The notes under the pieces are model-generated. The model was not told the DNA's origin. It saw only the letters and a program-made list of their open reading frames with translations, and did no database searches. A stretch of 5,726 nt of DNA from assembly GCA_014381105.1 (NCBI GenBank), contig JACMIO010000046.1:1-5726 (forward strand), in the 5' to 3' direction. Of the stretch, positions 1 to 5,242 are shown one piece after another (positions within the stretch are counted from its first letter, which is position 1; each line of letters begins with the position of its first letter). Source of the DNA: a bacterium (GTDB taxonomy: Archaea > Thermoproteota > Nitrososphaeria > Nitrososphaerales > Nitrososphaeraceae). The position numbers and the translations under genes are program-made.

Positions 1-2
1 AC

Positions 3-458
3 GCGGACCTGAAATTTCATGAAAGAAACAAAAATCTTGAAAACTTGGTTGTAAGATCTAACTTTGACGACAAAGTTGTGTTATTAAAATTCTATCCTGG
101 TTTTGATTGCAAAATTATAGACTACTGTGTAGAAAAGGGAAACAGAGCAATAATCTTTGAAGGCACAGGCCTGGGTCACATAAATAAAGAATGCTTTCAT
201 CAGATAAAGAATGCAGTGAAGAAGGGAATTCTTGTATTTATGACGTCACAATGCATCTGGGGTAAAACTTCGCTCACAGTCTATGATACTGGAAGAGATC
301 TTTTGGAGATAGGAGTAATCCCTCTTTCTAACACAACCTCAGAAACCGCGTTAGTCAAGGCCATGTGGTGTTTGGGAAACTTTGAAGACAAAGACGTCAT
401 AAAGATAATGACAACCAATATTGCGAATGAGTTCACAAATCGCATCATTATAGACTAA
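3..458 (+). CDS. gatD: Glu-tRNA(Gln) amidotransferase subunit D, C-terminal part (cut by window edge)
   Basis: The frame is open from the left edge, so this is the last 151 residues of a longer protein; the TTG at 45 is internal. GatD is the asparaginase-like subunit of the archaeal GatDE complex. It releases ammonia from glutamine so that GatE can convert Glu-tRNA(Gln) to Gln-tRNA(Gln) in the cytosol. The visible part matches the C-terminal asparaginase lobe: the GatD-type signature EGTGLGH near residues 54-60, then VFMTSQCIWG, VYDTGRDL, GVIP and the closing ALVKAMWCLG. The catalytic Thr/Asp/Lys residues lie upstream of the window and cannot be checked. The stretch after GVIP reads SNTTSE where relatives usually have an acidic residue followed by a Met-x-Pro-Glu type motif, a mild departure. 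gatE does not follow on this strand, so any partner gene must be elsewhere. The EGTGLGH motif argues against a plain L-asparaginase. Confidence 0.9.
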   Translation, partial: ADLKFHERNKNLENLVVRSNFDDKVVLLKFYPGFDCKIIDYCVEKGNRAIIFEGTGLGHINKECFHQIKNAVKKGILVFMTSQCIWGKTSLTVYDTGRDLLEIGVIPLSNTTSETALVKAMWCLGNFEDKDVIKIMTTNIANEFTNRIIID

Positions 459-459
459 T

Positions 460-474
460 TGCAGATTATCTGCA
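460..474. repeat. Perfect 7-1-7 palindrome just after gatD
   Basis: TGCAGAT-T-ATCTGCA is a perfect inverted repeat that begins two bases after the gatD stop codon. No T-run follows, so it does not look like a standard archaeal terminator. It could be a short mRNA 3' hairpin or a site for a dimeric regulator of what follows. The role is inference. Confidence 0.5.
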
Positions 475-494
475 TTAAACTTGAATAATAAAAC

Positions 495-758
495 ATAAAA
501 ATAACACTGGTAGGAGGCTCGAAGTCTTTCTCACATGAACAACAAACATTGAATTCTGCCACCGCAATGAAATTTGCGCAAGAATTGCACGACCGACATA
601 CCCATGGTACCTATGCGATAATGCTAGTTTCAAAAAAAGTAAGGCCAGATTCCAGAAAATAGTTGTTGGTTAGAAATAAGCTCTCCTGCATTTTGGATAA
701 GCAATCAGTTGTCACAAATTATTCAAAGGTCAATTCAAGTACAATTCTCATTGAGTGA
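495..758 (+). pseudogene. Possible decayed small ORF (ATA in start position, one internal TAG)
   Basis: One frame stays open from 492 to a TAG at 660-662, then again to a TGA at 756-758, with only that single internal stop. Read from the ATA at 495 it gives 55 residues that look protein-like: KITLVGGSKSF near the start, MKFAQELHDRH in the middle and IMLVSKKVRPDSRK before the TAG. A further 31 codons follow and overlap the 3' end of the convergent eS25 gene by 11 bases. There is no ATG, GTG or TTG at the expected N-terminus. ATA stands where an ATG would fit, CTG is at 507, TTG at 549 and ATG at 567 (leaving only 31 residues). I do not recognise the family. It may be a gene inactivated by a start change and a nonsense change, a short gene with an unusual start, or chance. 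The rest of 459-747 shows nothing else I can support. Confidence 0.35.
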
Positions 759-1080
759 CGTCAGTAGGTCCAAGTTCATAGATCCTATGTCCGCTATATC
801 CACCTATTGTTTTTAGTACGCCTTTTGATTCAAGTGAACGAAGAAATGAATTTGCTATTGAAATTTTTACGCCCATTGACCTAGCTAATGATTGGGACGT
901 AATTGGTTTCATGTTTTTTATGGTTTTCAATCCTTGCGATTCTTCTATAGCTATCAATGTTTTTTGTTTTTGTTTGAACGGTCCCTTCTTTTCTCCCTTC
1001 TTAGTCTTATCATCGGCAGCTGGAGTGTCCTTAGTTGTTTTTTCTTGATTTCCCATTGATTTTTTCTTAGCTCCGCCCAT
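748..1080 (-). CDS. rps25e: Small ribosomal subunit protein eS25 (S25e)
   Basis: The product is 110 aa. eS25 is a winged-helix protein of the small ribosomal subunit head, found in TACK archaea and eukaryotes. The first 40 residues are a Lys-rich, disordered tail (MGGAKKK start, several KK pairs), typical of the family. Residues about 42-108 form the winged helix, with ITSQSLARSMGVKISIANSFL as helix-turn-helix-like part and a wing ending in GYSGHRIYEL. I chose the ATG at 1080 because MGGAKKK is the usual family start and a TATA-like box sits about 25 bases upstream with no Shine-Dalgarno site, which fits a leaderless message. A longer frame from a TTG at 1119 would add 13 residues, but these would be encoded across the TATA box. 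The gene is divergent from the DNA ligase. Confidence 0.92.
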   Translation of the reverse strand: MGGAKKKSMGNQEKTTKDTPAADDKTKKGEKKGPFKQKQKTLIAIEESQGLKTIKNMKPITSQSLARSMGVKISIANSFLRSLESKGVLKTIGGYSGHRIYELGPTDVTQ

Positions 1081-1100
1081 AGTAACATCACAGTTATTCC

Positions 1101-1110
1101 ATTTTATAAT
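1101..1110 (-). promoter_or_regulatory. TATA-like box for eS25
   Basis: On the minus strand this reads ATTATAAAAT, centred about 25 bases before the eS25 ATG at 1080. That spacing places transcription start at or next to the start codon, consistent with a leaderless mRNA. Assigned from position and composition only. Confidence 0.55.
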
Positions 1111-1153
1111 CCTATGCAAAATGCGAGGTCACATCACCTGAACTGCCCCCTTT

Positions 1154-1163
1154 TTTTCGAAAA
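1154..1163. repeat. Palindrome TTTTCGAAAA in the eS25/ligase divergent promoter region
   Basis: A perfect 10-base palindrome lies almost at the midpoint of the 147-base gap between the eS25 and ligase start codons, outside both TATA-like boxes. It could be a shared regulator site, but a short AT-rich palindrome can arise by chance. Confidence 0.3.
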
Positions 1164-1192
1164 CAAATCCGGATTTTTGCAACGCAGGTTTG

Positions 1193-1204
1193 AAATATTT
1201 TAAA
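1193..1204 (+). promoter_or_regulatory. TATA-like box for DNA ligase
   Basis: AAATATTTTAAA lies 24-35 bases upstream of the TTG at 1228. No Shine-Dalgarno site lies between it and the start. The spacing predicts a leaderless or nearly leaderless transcript and supports TTG 1228 as the start. Confidence 0.5.
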
Positions 1205-1227
1205 ACACCCTCCCGTAACAAATAACG

Positions 1228-2982
1228 TTGGATTTTTCCATTATTGTCAATATCATGGAGCAAATGGAACAAACCACAAGCAGGTTGGAACTTACAAACC
1301 ATCTGGTCACTCTTTTCAAAAATACCTCGCCGGATATCATTGACAAAATAATCTATCTCATTCAGGGAAAAATTAGACCTGATTATGAAGGAATTGAAAT
1401 GGGAATTGCCGAAAAAACCATAATACGAGTTATATCCCAAATATCAAATATTTCAATAGATAAAGTTTATCATAAATATCGTGAGATAGGCGATCTGGGA
1501 AGTGTGGCCGAATCAATTTTGAAGAATAAGGTTCAGACCACGCTTTTTACTGAAAAGGTTACTATTGAAAGGATTTACTTGATCTTTGACAAGATTGCAA
1601 AAACTATCGGAAAGGGATCACAGGAAATAAAATTAAGGTTGTTAGCGAGTCTTTTCAATGATTCATCTCCTCAAGAGTGTAAATATATTATCAGATTTGC
1701 ATTGGGGACACTTAGGCTTGGAATTGCCGATAGTACAATAATGGACGCCCTGGCTCTAGCATATACTTCCGATAAAAAAAATAGAAAACCTTTAGAAGGT
1801 GCCTACAACGTCTCTAGCGATTTAGGAAGAGTTTCTAGGATATTGGCAACTGATGGATTAAAAGCTGTTTCTGAAATTAAGATTGAATTATTTATTCCCA
1901 TAAGACCAATGTTGGCCGAAAGAGTCCAAACAAGTAAGGAGGCACTTGATAAAGTGTCAGGTAAGGGCGCAGTAGAATTCAAGCTTGATGGTGAGAGAGT
2001 GCAAATTCACAGGAAAGACAAGAAGGTTGAAATATTTTCAAGAAGTCTGGAAAACATAACACATTACTATCCGGATGTAGCCGAAGTCTCAAGAACCATT
2101 AAGCTAACAAATTTTATTATTGAGGCCGAAGTCGTTGCTACAAACAAGTATACAGAAGAATTCCTCCCATTTCAAGAACTAATGCACAGACGCAGGAAAT
2201 ATGATATAGCCCGAAATGTGGAGAACTATCCTGTTTCTGTAAATGTTTTTGATATCCTCTGGGCATCAGGCAGAGATAAGACAAAACTACCATATTTGAA
2301 ACGAAGGGAGTTATTGAAAGATATTATTACTAATTTAGATGATCGCAAATTGACGTTAATACATCAAAACATCGTAACTAGTGTAGAGGAACTTGAAAAA
2401 TTCATGGCCAAATCAATTGAATTTGGCTGTGAAGGTCTAGTCGTTAAGCAAACTGATAGTCCATATCGGGCAGGAGCTAGAGGATTTGCTTGGACAAAAA
2501 TGAAAAGAGAATACAGAAGTGAATTAGTGGATAGTTTGGATCTAGTAGTTGTTGGTGGATCTCATGGGAGGGGAAGACGAGTAGGCAAATACGGTGCCCT
2601 GCTACTTGCTATCTTTGACAAGAATGAAAATGTTTTCAAAAGCGTGTGTAAAGTAGGAAGTGGATTTACAGATGAAGTCCTAGAAGAACTGTTTAAAGAA
2701 TTAGGAAAATACAAGATTCCAAAGAAACATGCCCGAGTTTACTCGAAACTAGAAATGGATACTTGGTTTACACCCACTATAGTAATTGAAATTGTAGCAT
2801 CTGAGATAACACTGAGTCCTGAGTATGATGCGGGCATGGATTCTATCAGAAAAGGTTTTGGATTGTCATTGCGATTTCCAAAATTTACCAAGAAAATACG
2901 CCGTGACAAAAATCCACAAGATATAACGGATGAATCTGAACTTATTCAAATGTATAGAAAACAAAGGAATATAAAATTGTAA
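1228..2982 (+). CDS. lig: ATP-dependent DNA ligase
   Basis: The product is 584 aa, the usual size for archaeal replicative DNA ligase. It seals nicks at Okazaki fragments and in repair, using ATP to form a lysyl-AMP intermediate. Residues about 1-215 form the all-helical DNA-binding domain, including TTSRLELT and the ALGTLRLGIAD segment. The adenylation domain spans about 220-430: motif I KLDG with catalytic Lys252, SRSLENIT (Ia), IIEAEVV (III), VFDILW (IIIa), EGLVVK (IV) and WTKMKREY (V). An OB-fold follows, with motif VI around LRFPKFTKKIRRDK. All key residues are present. The start is TTG at 1228: residues DFSIIVNIMEQMEQTTSRLE match the family N-terminus and a TATA-like box sits about 25-30 bases upstream. 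The alternative ATG at 1255 would remove the first nine of these conserved residues. The gene converges on tfb, with 34 bases between stops. Confidence 0.96.
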   Translation: MDFSIIVNIMEQMEQTTSRLELTNHLVTLFKNTSPDIIDKIIYLIQGKIRPDYEGIEMGIAEKTIIRVISQISNISIDKVYHKYREIGDLGSVAESILKNKVQTTLFTEKVTIERIYLIFDKIAKTIGKGSQEIKLRLLASLFNDSSPQECKYIIRFALGTLRLGIADSTIMDALALAYTSDKKNRKPLEGAYNVSSDLGRVSRILATDGLKAVSEIKIELFIPIRPMLAERVQTSKEALDKVSGKGAVEFKLDGERVQIHRKDKKVEIFSRSLENITHYYPDVAEVSRTIKLTNFIIEAEVVATNKYTEEFLPFQELMHRRRKYDIARNVENYPVSVNVFDILWASGRDKTKLPYLKRRELLKDIITNLDDRKLTLIHQNIVTSVEELEKFMAKSIEFGCEGLVVKQTDSPYRAGARGFAWTKMKREYRSELVDSLDLVVVGGSHGRGRRVGKYGALLLAIFDKNENVFKSVCKVGSGFTDEVLEELFKELGKYKIPKKHARVYSKLEMDTWFTPTIVIEIVASEITLSPEYDAGMDSIRKGFGLSLRFPKFTKKIRRDKNPQDITDESELIQMYRKQRNIKL

Positions 2983-3016
2983 TCTGCAGTAGTTCTATTC
3001 GGTGACTATTACTTTA

Positions 3017-4084
3017 CTAGTTTGCTGGTTTTGCAGTTACAACAAGTTTGAAATTATTCAATATATCTTTACATCTATTTCTGATTGTTACTTCAGTAAC
3101 GCCAGCAAAATTGGAAACGTCTATCTGAAGAAGATTTACTCCCAGGAGTACTGACGCAAGATAAATGTATGCAGCAGCTAGTCCGTTGGGTGCTTTACCG
3201 TCTGAAAAGAAATTATTGTTTGTTTTCTGGGCAATTTCAAGAGCCAACCGTTCAATTTTAGTATCTATTTTTGCGATATTAGCAAGTTTAGAAATATAAT
3301 TATCAATTGCAAATATTGATGGAGCAGTGGAGCTCTGAGAATAAGAAGATGCATTGTTGATTGATTTAGGATCAGCACCTGAAACCTGCGGTTCTGAATC
3401 GTCAATGATAAAAGAGATATCTGTTTTATTTTTCGACTCATCTATTTTGTTCATTTCCATTACCATCGATCTATAATATCTGGATGCTAGTTTTACACTT
3501 GATTTGTCGAATTCTGATATACCTGCGGCTTGGACTATTTCTTCTATCGATCTAACGACGCCACATCTTTTACAAGCCAAATAAATGGTGGCAGAAGCAA
3601 TACATGTAATAGACTTTCCCTTAGCCTTACTATTGTTCTCAAAATTCCGATAAATCATTGAGGCAGTTTCAGTTATGGTTTTTCGGAGACAGAGAACAGA
3701 ACATACTTCATTAATTTTTGAAAGAACATTTGATAGTCTTCTTTCTTTTGAAGAATTAACTCTTAGTCTGCTATGCCATTTGCGTGACCTATTCATGAGT
3801 TCAACATTTTGATAATCTATAGCTCGGCCACTATAATCTCTTGAACTGTTTCCTATTTCAGTTCTCAATCCAAAATCATGGAGTGACAAACTTGTCGCGC
3901 CGCTTGCCCTTGTATTCTTATTTCTTTCTTCAAAATCAGTTGAGTTGCTTTCGGGTCCGTAGTAGTCGACCTGCTCCATAACCACACATCCACACTTATG
4001 ACACACATATTCACCCTTACCATAATCAAGGATTATCTTGGACTGGCATTCTGGGCATTGTGAGCAATATTCTACAGACGTCAT
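3017..4084 (-). CDS. tfb: Transcription initiation factor TFB (archaeal TFIIB)
   Basis: The product is 355 aa. TFB binds the TBP-TATA complex at the promoter and recruits RNA polymerase. The N-terminal zinc ribbon has CPEC at residues 10-13 and CHKC at 28-31. The B-reader/linker follows, with SLHDFGLRTEIG near 67-78 and an NRSRKWHSRLRV segment near 98-109. Cyclin repeat 1 covers about 112-213 (SATIYLACKRCGV) and repeat 2 about 257-347 (AAAYIYLASVLLGV, then a TEVTIRNRCKDI recognition-type helix). Between the repeats, residues about 215-256 form a Ser/Asn/Asp-rich insertion, making the protein some 50 residues longer than a typical TFB of about 300. The ATG start overlaps the gar1 stop (ATGA) and has an AGGAG site nine bases upstream. 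Thaumarchaea often carry several TFB copies, so this may be one of a set. Confidence 0.95.
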   Translation of the reverse strand: MTSVEYCSQCPECQSKIILDYGKGEYVCHKCGCVVMEQVDYYGPESNSTDFEERNKNTRASGATSLSLHDFGLRTEIGNSSRDYSGRAIDYQNVELMNRSRKWHSRLRVNSSKERRLSNVLSKINEVCSVLCLRKTITETASMIYRNFENNSKAKGKSITCIASATIYLACKRCGVVRSIEEIVQAAGISEFDKSSVKLASRYYRSMVMEMNKIDESKNKTDISFIIDDSEPQVSGADPKSINNASSYSQSSTAPSIFAIDNYISKLANIAKIDTKIERLALEIAQKTNNNFFSDGKAPNGLAAAYIYLASVLLGVNLLQIDVSNFAGVTEVTIRNRCKDILNNFKLVVTAKPAN

Positions 4085-4374
4085 GCCATTTTTCTCCTTT
4101 TAGTTCTGTTTCTTTTTCTTGACGAGTTAAATTGATGATTGAGATTAGGTGCTCTGTACACTTTTCCCCCCACAGTATACTTTGAATTTAATGTTGGCAT
4201 CACCGACGCATATGGTGATTTGACTGAACCAATTAATTCAATAATCTTACCAATCCTTGAACCATTATTATCAATTAGGGCCTGGCCAATCAAGTTGTGA
4301 TTAGTATTCTCTTCAACTTTGACGATAAGTCTTCCACTCTTGGCCATGTGGATAATTTCACCTATCATTTCCAT
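4081..4374 (-). CDS. gar1: H/ACA RNP component Gar1
   Basis: The product is 97 aa. Gar1 is the small beta-barrel subunit of the H/ACA ribonucleoprotein (with Cbf5, Nop10 and L7Ae) that converts uridine to pseudouridine in rRNA; it binds Cbf5 and aids substrate turnover. Family hallmarks are IGEIIHMAKSGRLIVKV at the start, a DNNGSRIGKIIELIGSV core near 35-51, and SPYASVMP near 53-60. The tail after residue 84 is strongly basic (RKRNRTKRRK), in place of the RG-rich tails of eukaryotic Gar1. The start at 4374 is favoured over Met3 (4368) because AAGGTG lies ten bases upstream. Its stop overlaps the tfb start by four bases, so the two are almost certainly co-transcribed; gar1 next to tfb is a recurring archaeal pairing. 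Confidence 0.92.
   Translation of the reverse strand: MEMIGEIIHMAKSGRLIVKVEENTNHNLIGQALIDNNGSRIGKIIELIGSVKSPYASVMPTLNSKYTVGGKVYRAPNLNHQFNSSRKRNRTKRRKMA
4094..4099 (-). promoter_or_regulatory. Shine-Dalgarno site for tfb inside gar1
   Basis: The minus strand reads AAGGAG nine bases before the tfb ATG. It is made from the gar1 codons for the basic KRRK tail. With the ATGA overlap, this points to translational coupling of the two genes. Confidence 0.7.
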
Positions 4375-4384
4375 AATGTATTAA

Positions 4385-4390
4385 CACCTT
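4385..4390 (-). promoter_or_regulatory. Shine-Dalgarno site for gar1
   Basis: The minus strand reads AAGGTG ten bases before the ATG at 4374, matching part of the archaeal anti-SD complement (GGAGGTGAT). It favours Met1 over Met3 and implies that gar1, unlike eS25 or ligase, has a leader or is read from an upstream transcript. The 132-base gap to srp19 holds no gene I can support. Confidence 0.5.
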
Positions 4391-4506
4391 ATCACACACT
4401 CATTATCATTTTAATCTGTCAATAAAAGTTAGTTTCAAGATAAATAAAATCTATCATTATTCGAATTAGAATTGCATTTAGGGATGCAGGGACCCATAGA
4501 ACCTTG

Positions 4507-4818
4507 CTAATGCTTTTGTTGTCTTTTCTCAAACATCTTTTTTGCAATTTGATTAACAACGGTTGTTTTTTTCTCCTTTTTTGAGATCATGATATATCCT
4601 GACTTCACAAAGGCCCTTCTTGGATACCTCGCTTGATTATTAGTATCTTCTTCCGAAAAATCTAATTCTAAAGTTTCTGATGCACCAATTAGCTCTTGCA
4701 TTGTAGGATCATAAACCGAAATATTTTTACTTACTTTTCGTCCTTTCTTTCTTGACAAGTTCTTGTTAAAATAGTCTAACCACACTATCTGATGATCGTA
4801 GTCCTTCATTATCGACAT
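4507..4818 (-). CDS. srp19: Signal recognition particle protein SRP19
   Basis: The product is 103 aa, near the usual archaeal length. SRP19 binds helices 6 and 8 of 7S RNA and pre-organises it for SRP54, allowing co-translational targeting of membrane and secreted proteins. Recognisable features are HQIVWLDYFNKNLSRKKGRKVSK near 9-31, a DPTMQEL segment near 38-44, and the RNA-binding YPRRAF...GYIMISKK stretch near 65-81, followed by a basic C-terminal helix. The start is uncertain between Met1 (4818) and Met4 (4809). Homologues usually begin close to MKDYDH, favouring Met4, and the AT-rich promoter element upstream fits a leaderless message from either. It lies upstream of gar1-tfb on the same strand, 132 bases away, so co-transcription is possible but not shown. 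Confidence 0.93.
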   Translation of the reverse strand: MSIMKDYDHQIVWLDYFNKNLSRKKGRKVSKNISVYDPTMQELIGASETLELDFSEEDTNNQARYPRRAFVKSGYIMISKKEKKTTVVNQIAKKMFEKRQQKH

Positions 4819-4830
4819 TATGTTTTTTCG

Positions 4831-4847
4831 TATAATTAATTATTTTG
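4831..4847 (-). promoter_or_regulatory. TATA-like region for srp19
   Basis: On the minus strand an AT-only block (AAAATAATTAATTATA and neighbours) lies 13-30 bases upstream of Met1 (4818). Depending on which part TBP uses, transcription would start near 4817 (Met1) or 4809 (Met4). No Shine-Dalgarno site is visible before either. Confidence 0.4.
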
Positions 4848-4889
4848 AATCTGTAATGAGATAAATTTGCAGTATGCGCTGAAAATCAT

Positions 4890-4911
4890 CCTCACTTTCA
4901 TCAATGTGAGG
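4890..4911. repeat. Hairpin CCTCAC...GTGAGG between srp19 and tRNA-Tyr
   Basis: A perfect 6-bp stem with a 10-base loop lies in the divergent gap, upstream of both genes. No gene ends here, so it is not a terminator for a known neighbour. It could be an operator or part of a small RNA; nothing further supports either. Confidence 0.35.
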
Positions 4912-4934
4912 CTTAGGCCCCAAATTTCAATCAT

Positions 4935-4943
4935 TTTATATAA
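4935..4943 (+). promoter_or_regulatory. TATA box for tRNA-Tyr
   Basis: TTTATATAA is a near-ideal archaeal TATA box, centred 28 bases before the first base of the mature tRNA. Transcription should start within a few bases of the tRNA 5' end. Confidence 0.75.
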
Positions 4944-5004
4944 CCAGAATTCATTACCAAAAATGTCCCGCGGTAGCTCAGCCTGGTAGAGCTTTCGGCT
5001 GTAG

Positions 5005-5061
5005 TAGTCGGCAGAAATTGCTAACCTCGTGAAACAGCCTATCAGGCTAACATTTGCAGCG
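5005..5061 (+). other. tRNA-Tyr intron 1, canonical position 37/38 (57 bases)
   Basis: Bases C32-T35 (CTGT) can pair with GCAG at 5056-5059, including one G-U. A three-base 3' bulge follows (C5060 G5061 | A38), then the anticodon stem, which is the geometry expected for the archaeal splicing endonuclease. On the 5' side A36 G37 | T5005 forms the cut site, but the inner helix after it is weak; AAAT (5015-5018) with ATTT (5052-5055) is the best candidate. This is therefore a relaxed motif. Inside the intron AGCCT-ATC-AGGCT (5036-5048) forms a perfect 5-bp hairpin. Confidence 0.85.
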
Positions 5062-5082
5062 ACCGAAGAGTCGCAGGCTCAA

Positions 5083-5113
5083 ACAGATTTGATTTCATGG
5101 TCTTCTGGAGTAA
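5083..5113 (+). other. tRNA-Tyr intron 2, inside the T-loop, about position 58/59 (31 bases)
   Basis: Without this segment the T-arm closes as GCAGG-CTCAAAT-CCTGC. Run-of-A sequence at both ends makes the exact cut ambiguous by one or two bases, but 58/59 is best supported. CTC (54-56) pairs with GAG (5108-5110), a three-base bulge A57 A58 | A5083 follows, and then CAGA (5084-5087) pairs with TCTG (5104-5107). The 3' side is a wider bulge (5111-5115) before the T-stem, so the motif is relaxed there. Introns at non-canonical tRNA positions are known in Thermoproteota and Thaumarchaeota. Confidence 0.8.
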
Positions 5114-5197
5114 ATCCTGCCCGCGGGATACACTACTTACCTTCATTGAAAACATCCTCGATTCTAATTTAATTGAATATTTTAGAGCCGTGAAGAC

Positions 5198-5202
5198 TTT
5201 TT
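5198..5202 (+). terminator. Possible T-run terminator after tRNA-Tyr
   Basis: A run of five T in a pyrimidine-rich stretch (ACTTTTTCTCT), about 70 bases after the tRNA, could end transcription, since archaeal RNA polymerase stops at T-runs. It is short and far downstream, so this is a weak call. The rest of 5129-5213 shows no gene. Confidence 0.2.
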
Positions 5203-5213
5203 CTCTGTTATTG

Positions 5214-5221
5214 TTAAATTA
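5214..5221 (+). promoter_or_regulatory. TATA-like box for the VIT1/CCC1-type gene
   Basis: TTAAATTA is centred about 25 bases upstream of the TTG at 5243, the distance expected for a leaderless start there. No Shine-Dalgarno site lies between. Confidence 0.45.
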
Positions 5222-5242
5222 CCCATCTGTGAAATACCTGTA

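Larger units (their letters stand above)
4967..5128 (+). tRNA. trnY: tRNA-Tyr (GTA) with two introns
   Basis: The gene is 162 bases long. Removing introns of 57 and 31 bases leaves 74. The acceptor stem CCCGCGG (4967-4973) pairs with CCGCGGG (5121-5127), followed by A73 at 5128; CCA is not encoded. The D-stem is GCTC/GAGC (4976-4979, 4989-4992). The anticodon stem TTCGG (4994-4998) pairs with CCGAA (5063-5067). The loop is C32 T33 G34 T35 A36 G37 | A38, giving anticodon GTA. The variable loop is GAGTC, and the T-stem GCAGG (5073-5077) pairs with CCTGC (5116-5120). C1-G72 and A73 are the known archaeal Tyr identity elements. Position 54 is C where T is nearly universal. The second intron lies within the T-loop, which would hide this gene from scanners that expect only anticodon-loop introns. 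Confidence 0.93.

Noticed and set aside
459..747. gatE as the gene following gatD
   Set aside because: None of the frames here shows GatE N-terminal motifs; the partner must lie outside the window.
241..763. Repeated GACGTCA palindromes (241-248, 393-399, 756-763, also 4078-4084)
   Set aside because: They are slightly more frequent than expected but lie mostly inside or at the ends of genes with no common position relative to promoters.
1081..1119. N-terminal extension of eS25 from a TTG at 1119
   Set aside because: It would put coding sequence across the TATA-like box, and MGGAKKK at 1080 is the normal family start.
1129..1440. Minus-strand open frame of 103 codons opposite the ligase 5' end
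   Set aside because: It is antisense to the conserved ligase N-terminus and promoter, has no recognisable motif, and looks like a shadow of the real gene.
2983..3016. Bidirectional terminator between ligase and tfb
   Set aside because: The 34-base convergent gap has no clear hairpin and no long T-run on either strand.
4870..4915. Possible C/D box small RNA (TTGATGA-like and CTGA-like words)
   Set aside because: The C-like and D-like words lie on opposite strands and are not in the order or spacing of a C/D RNA.
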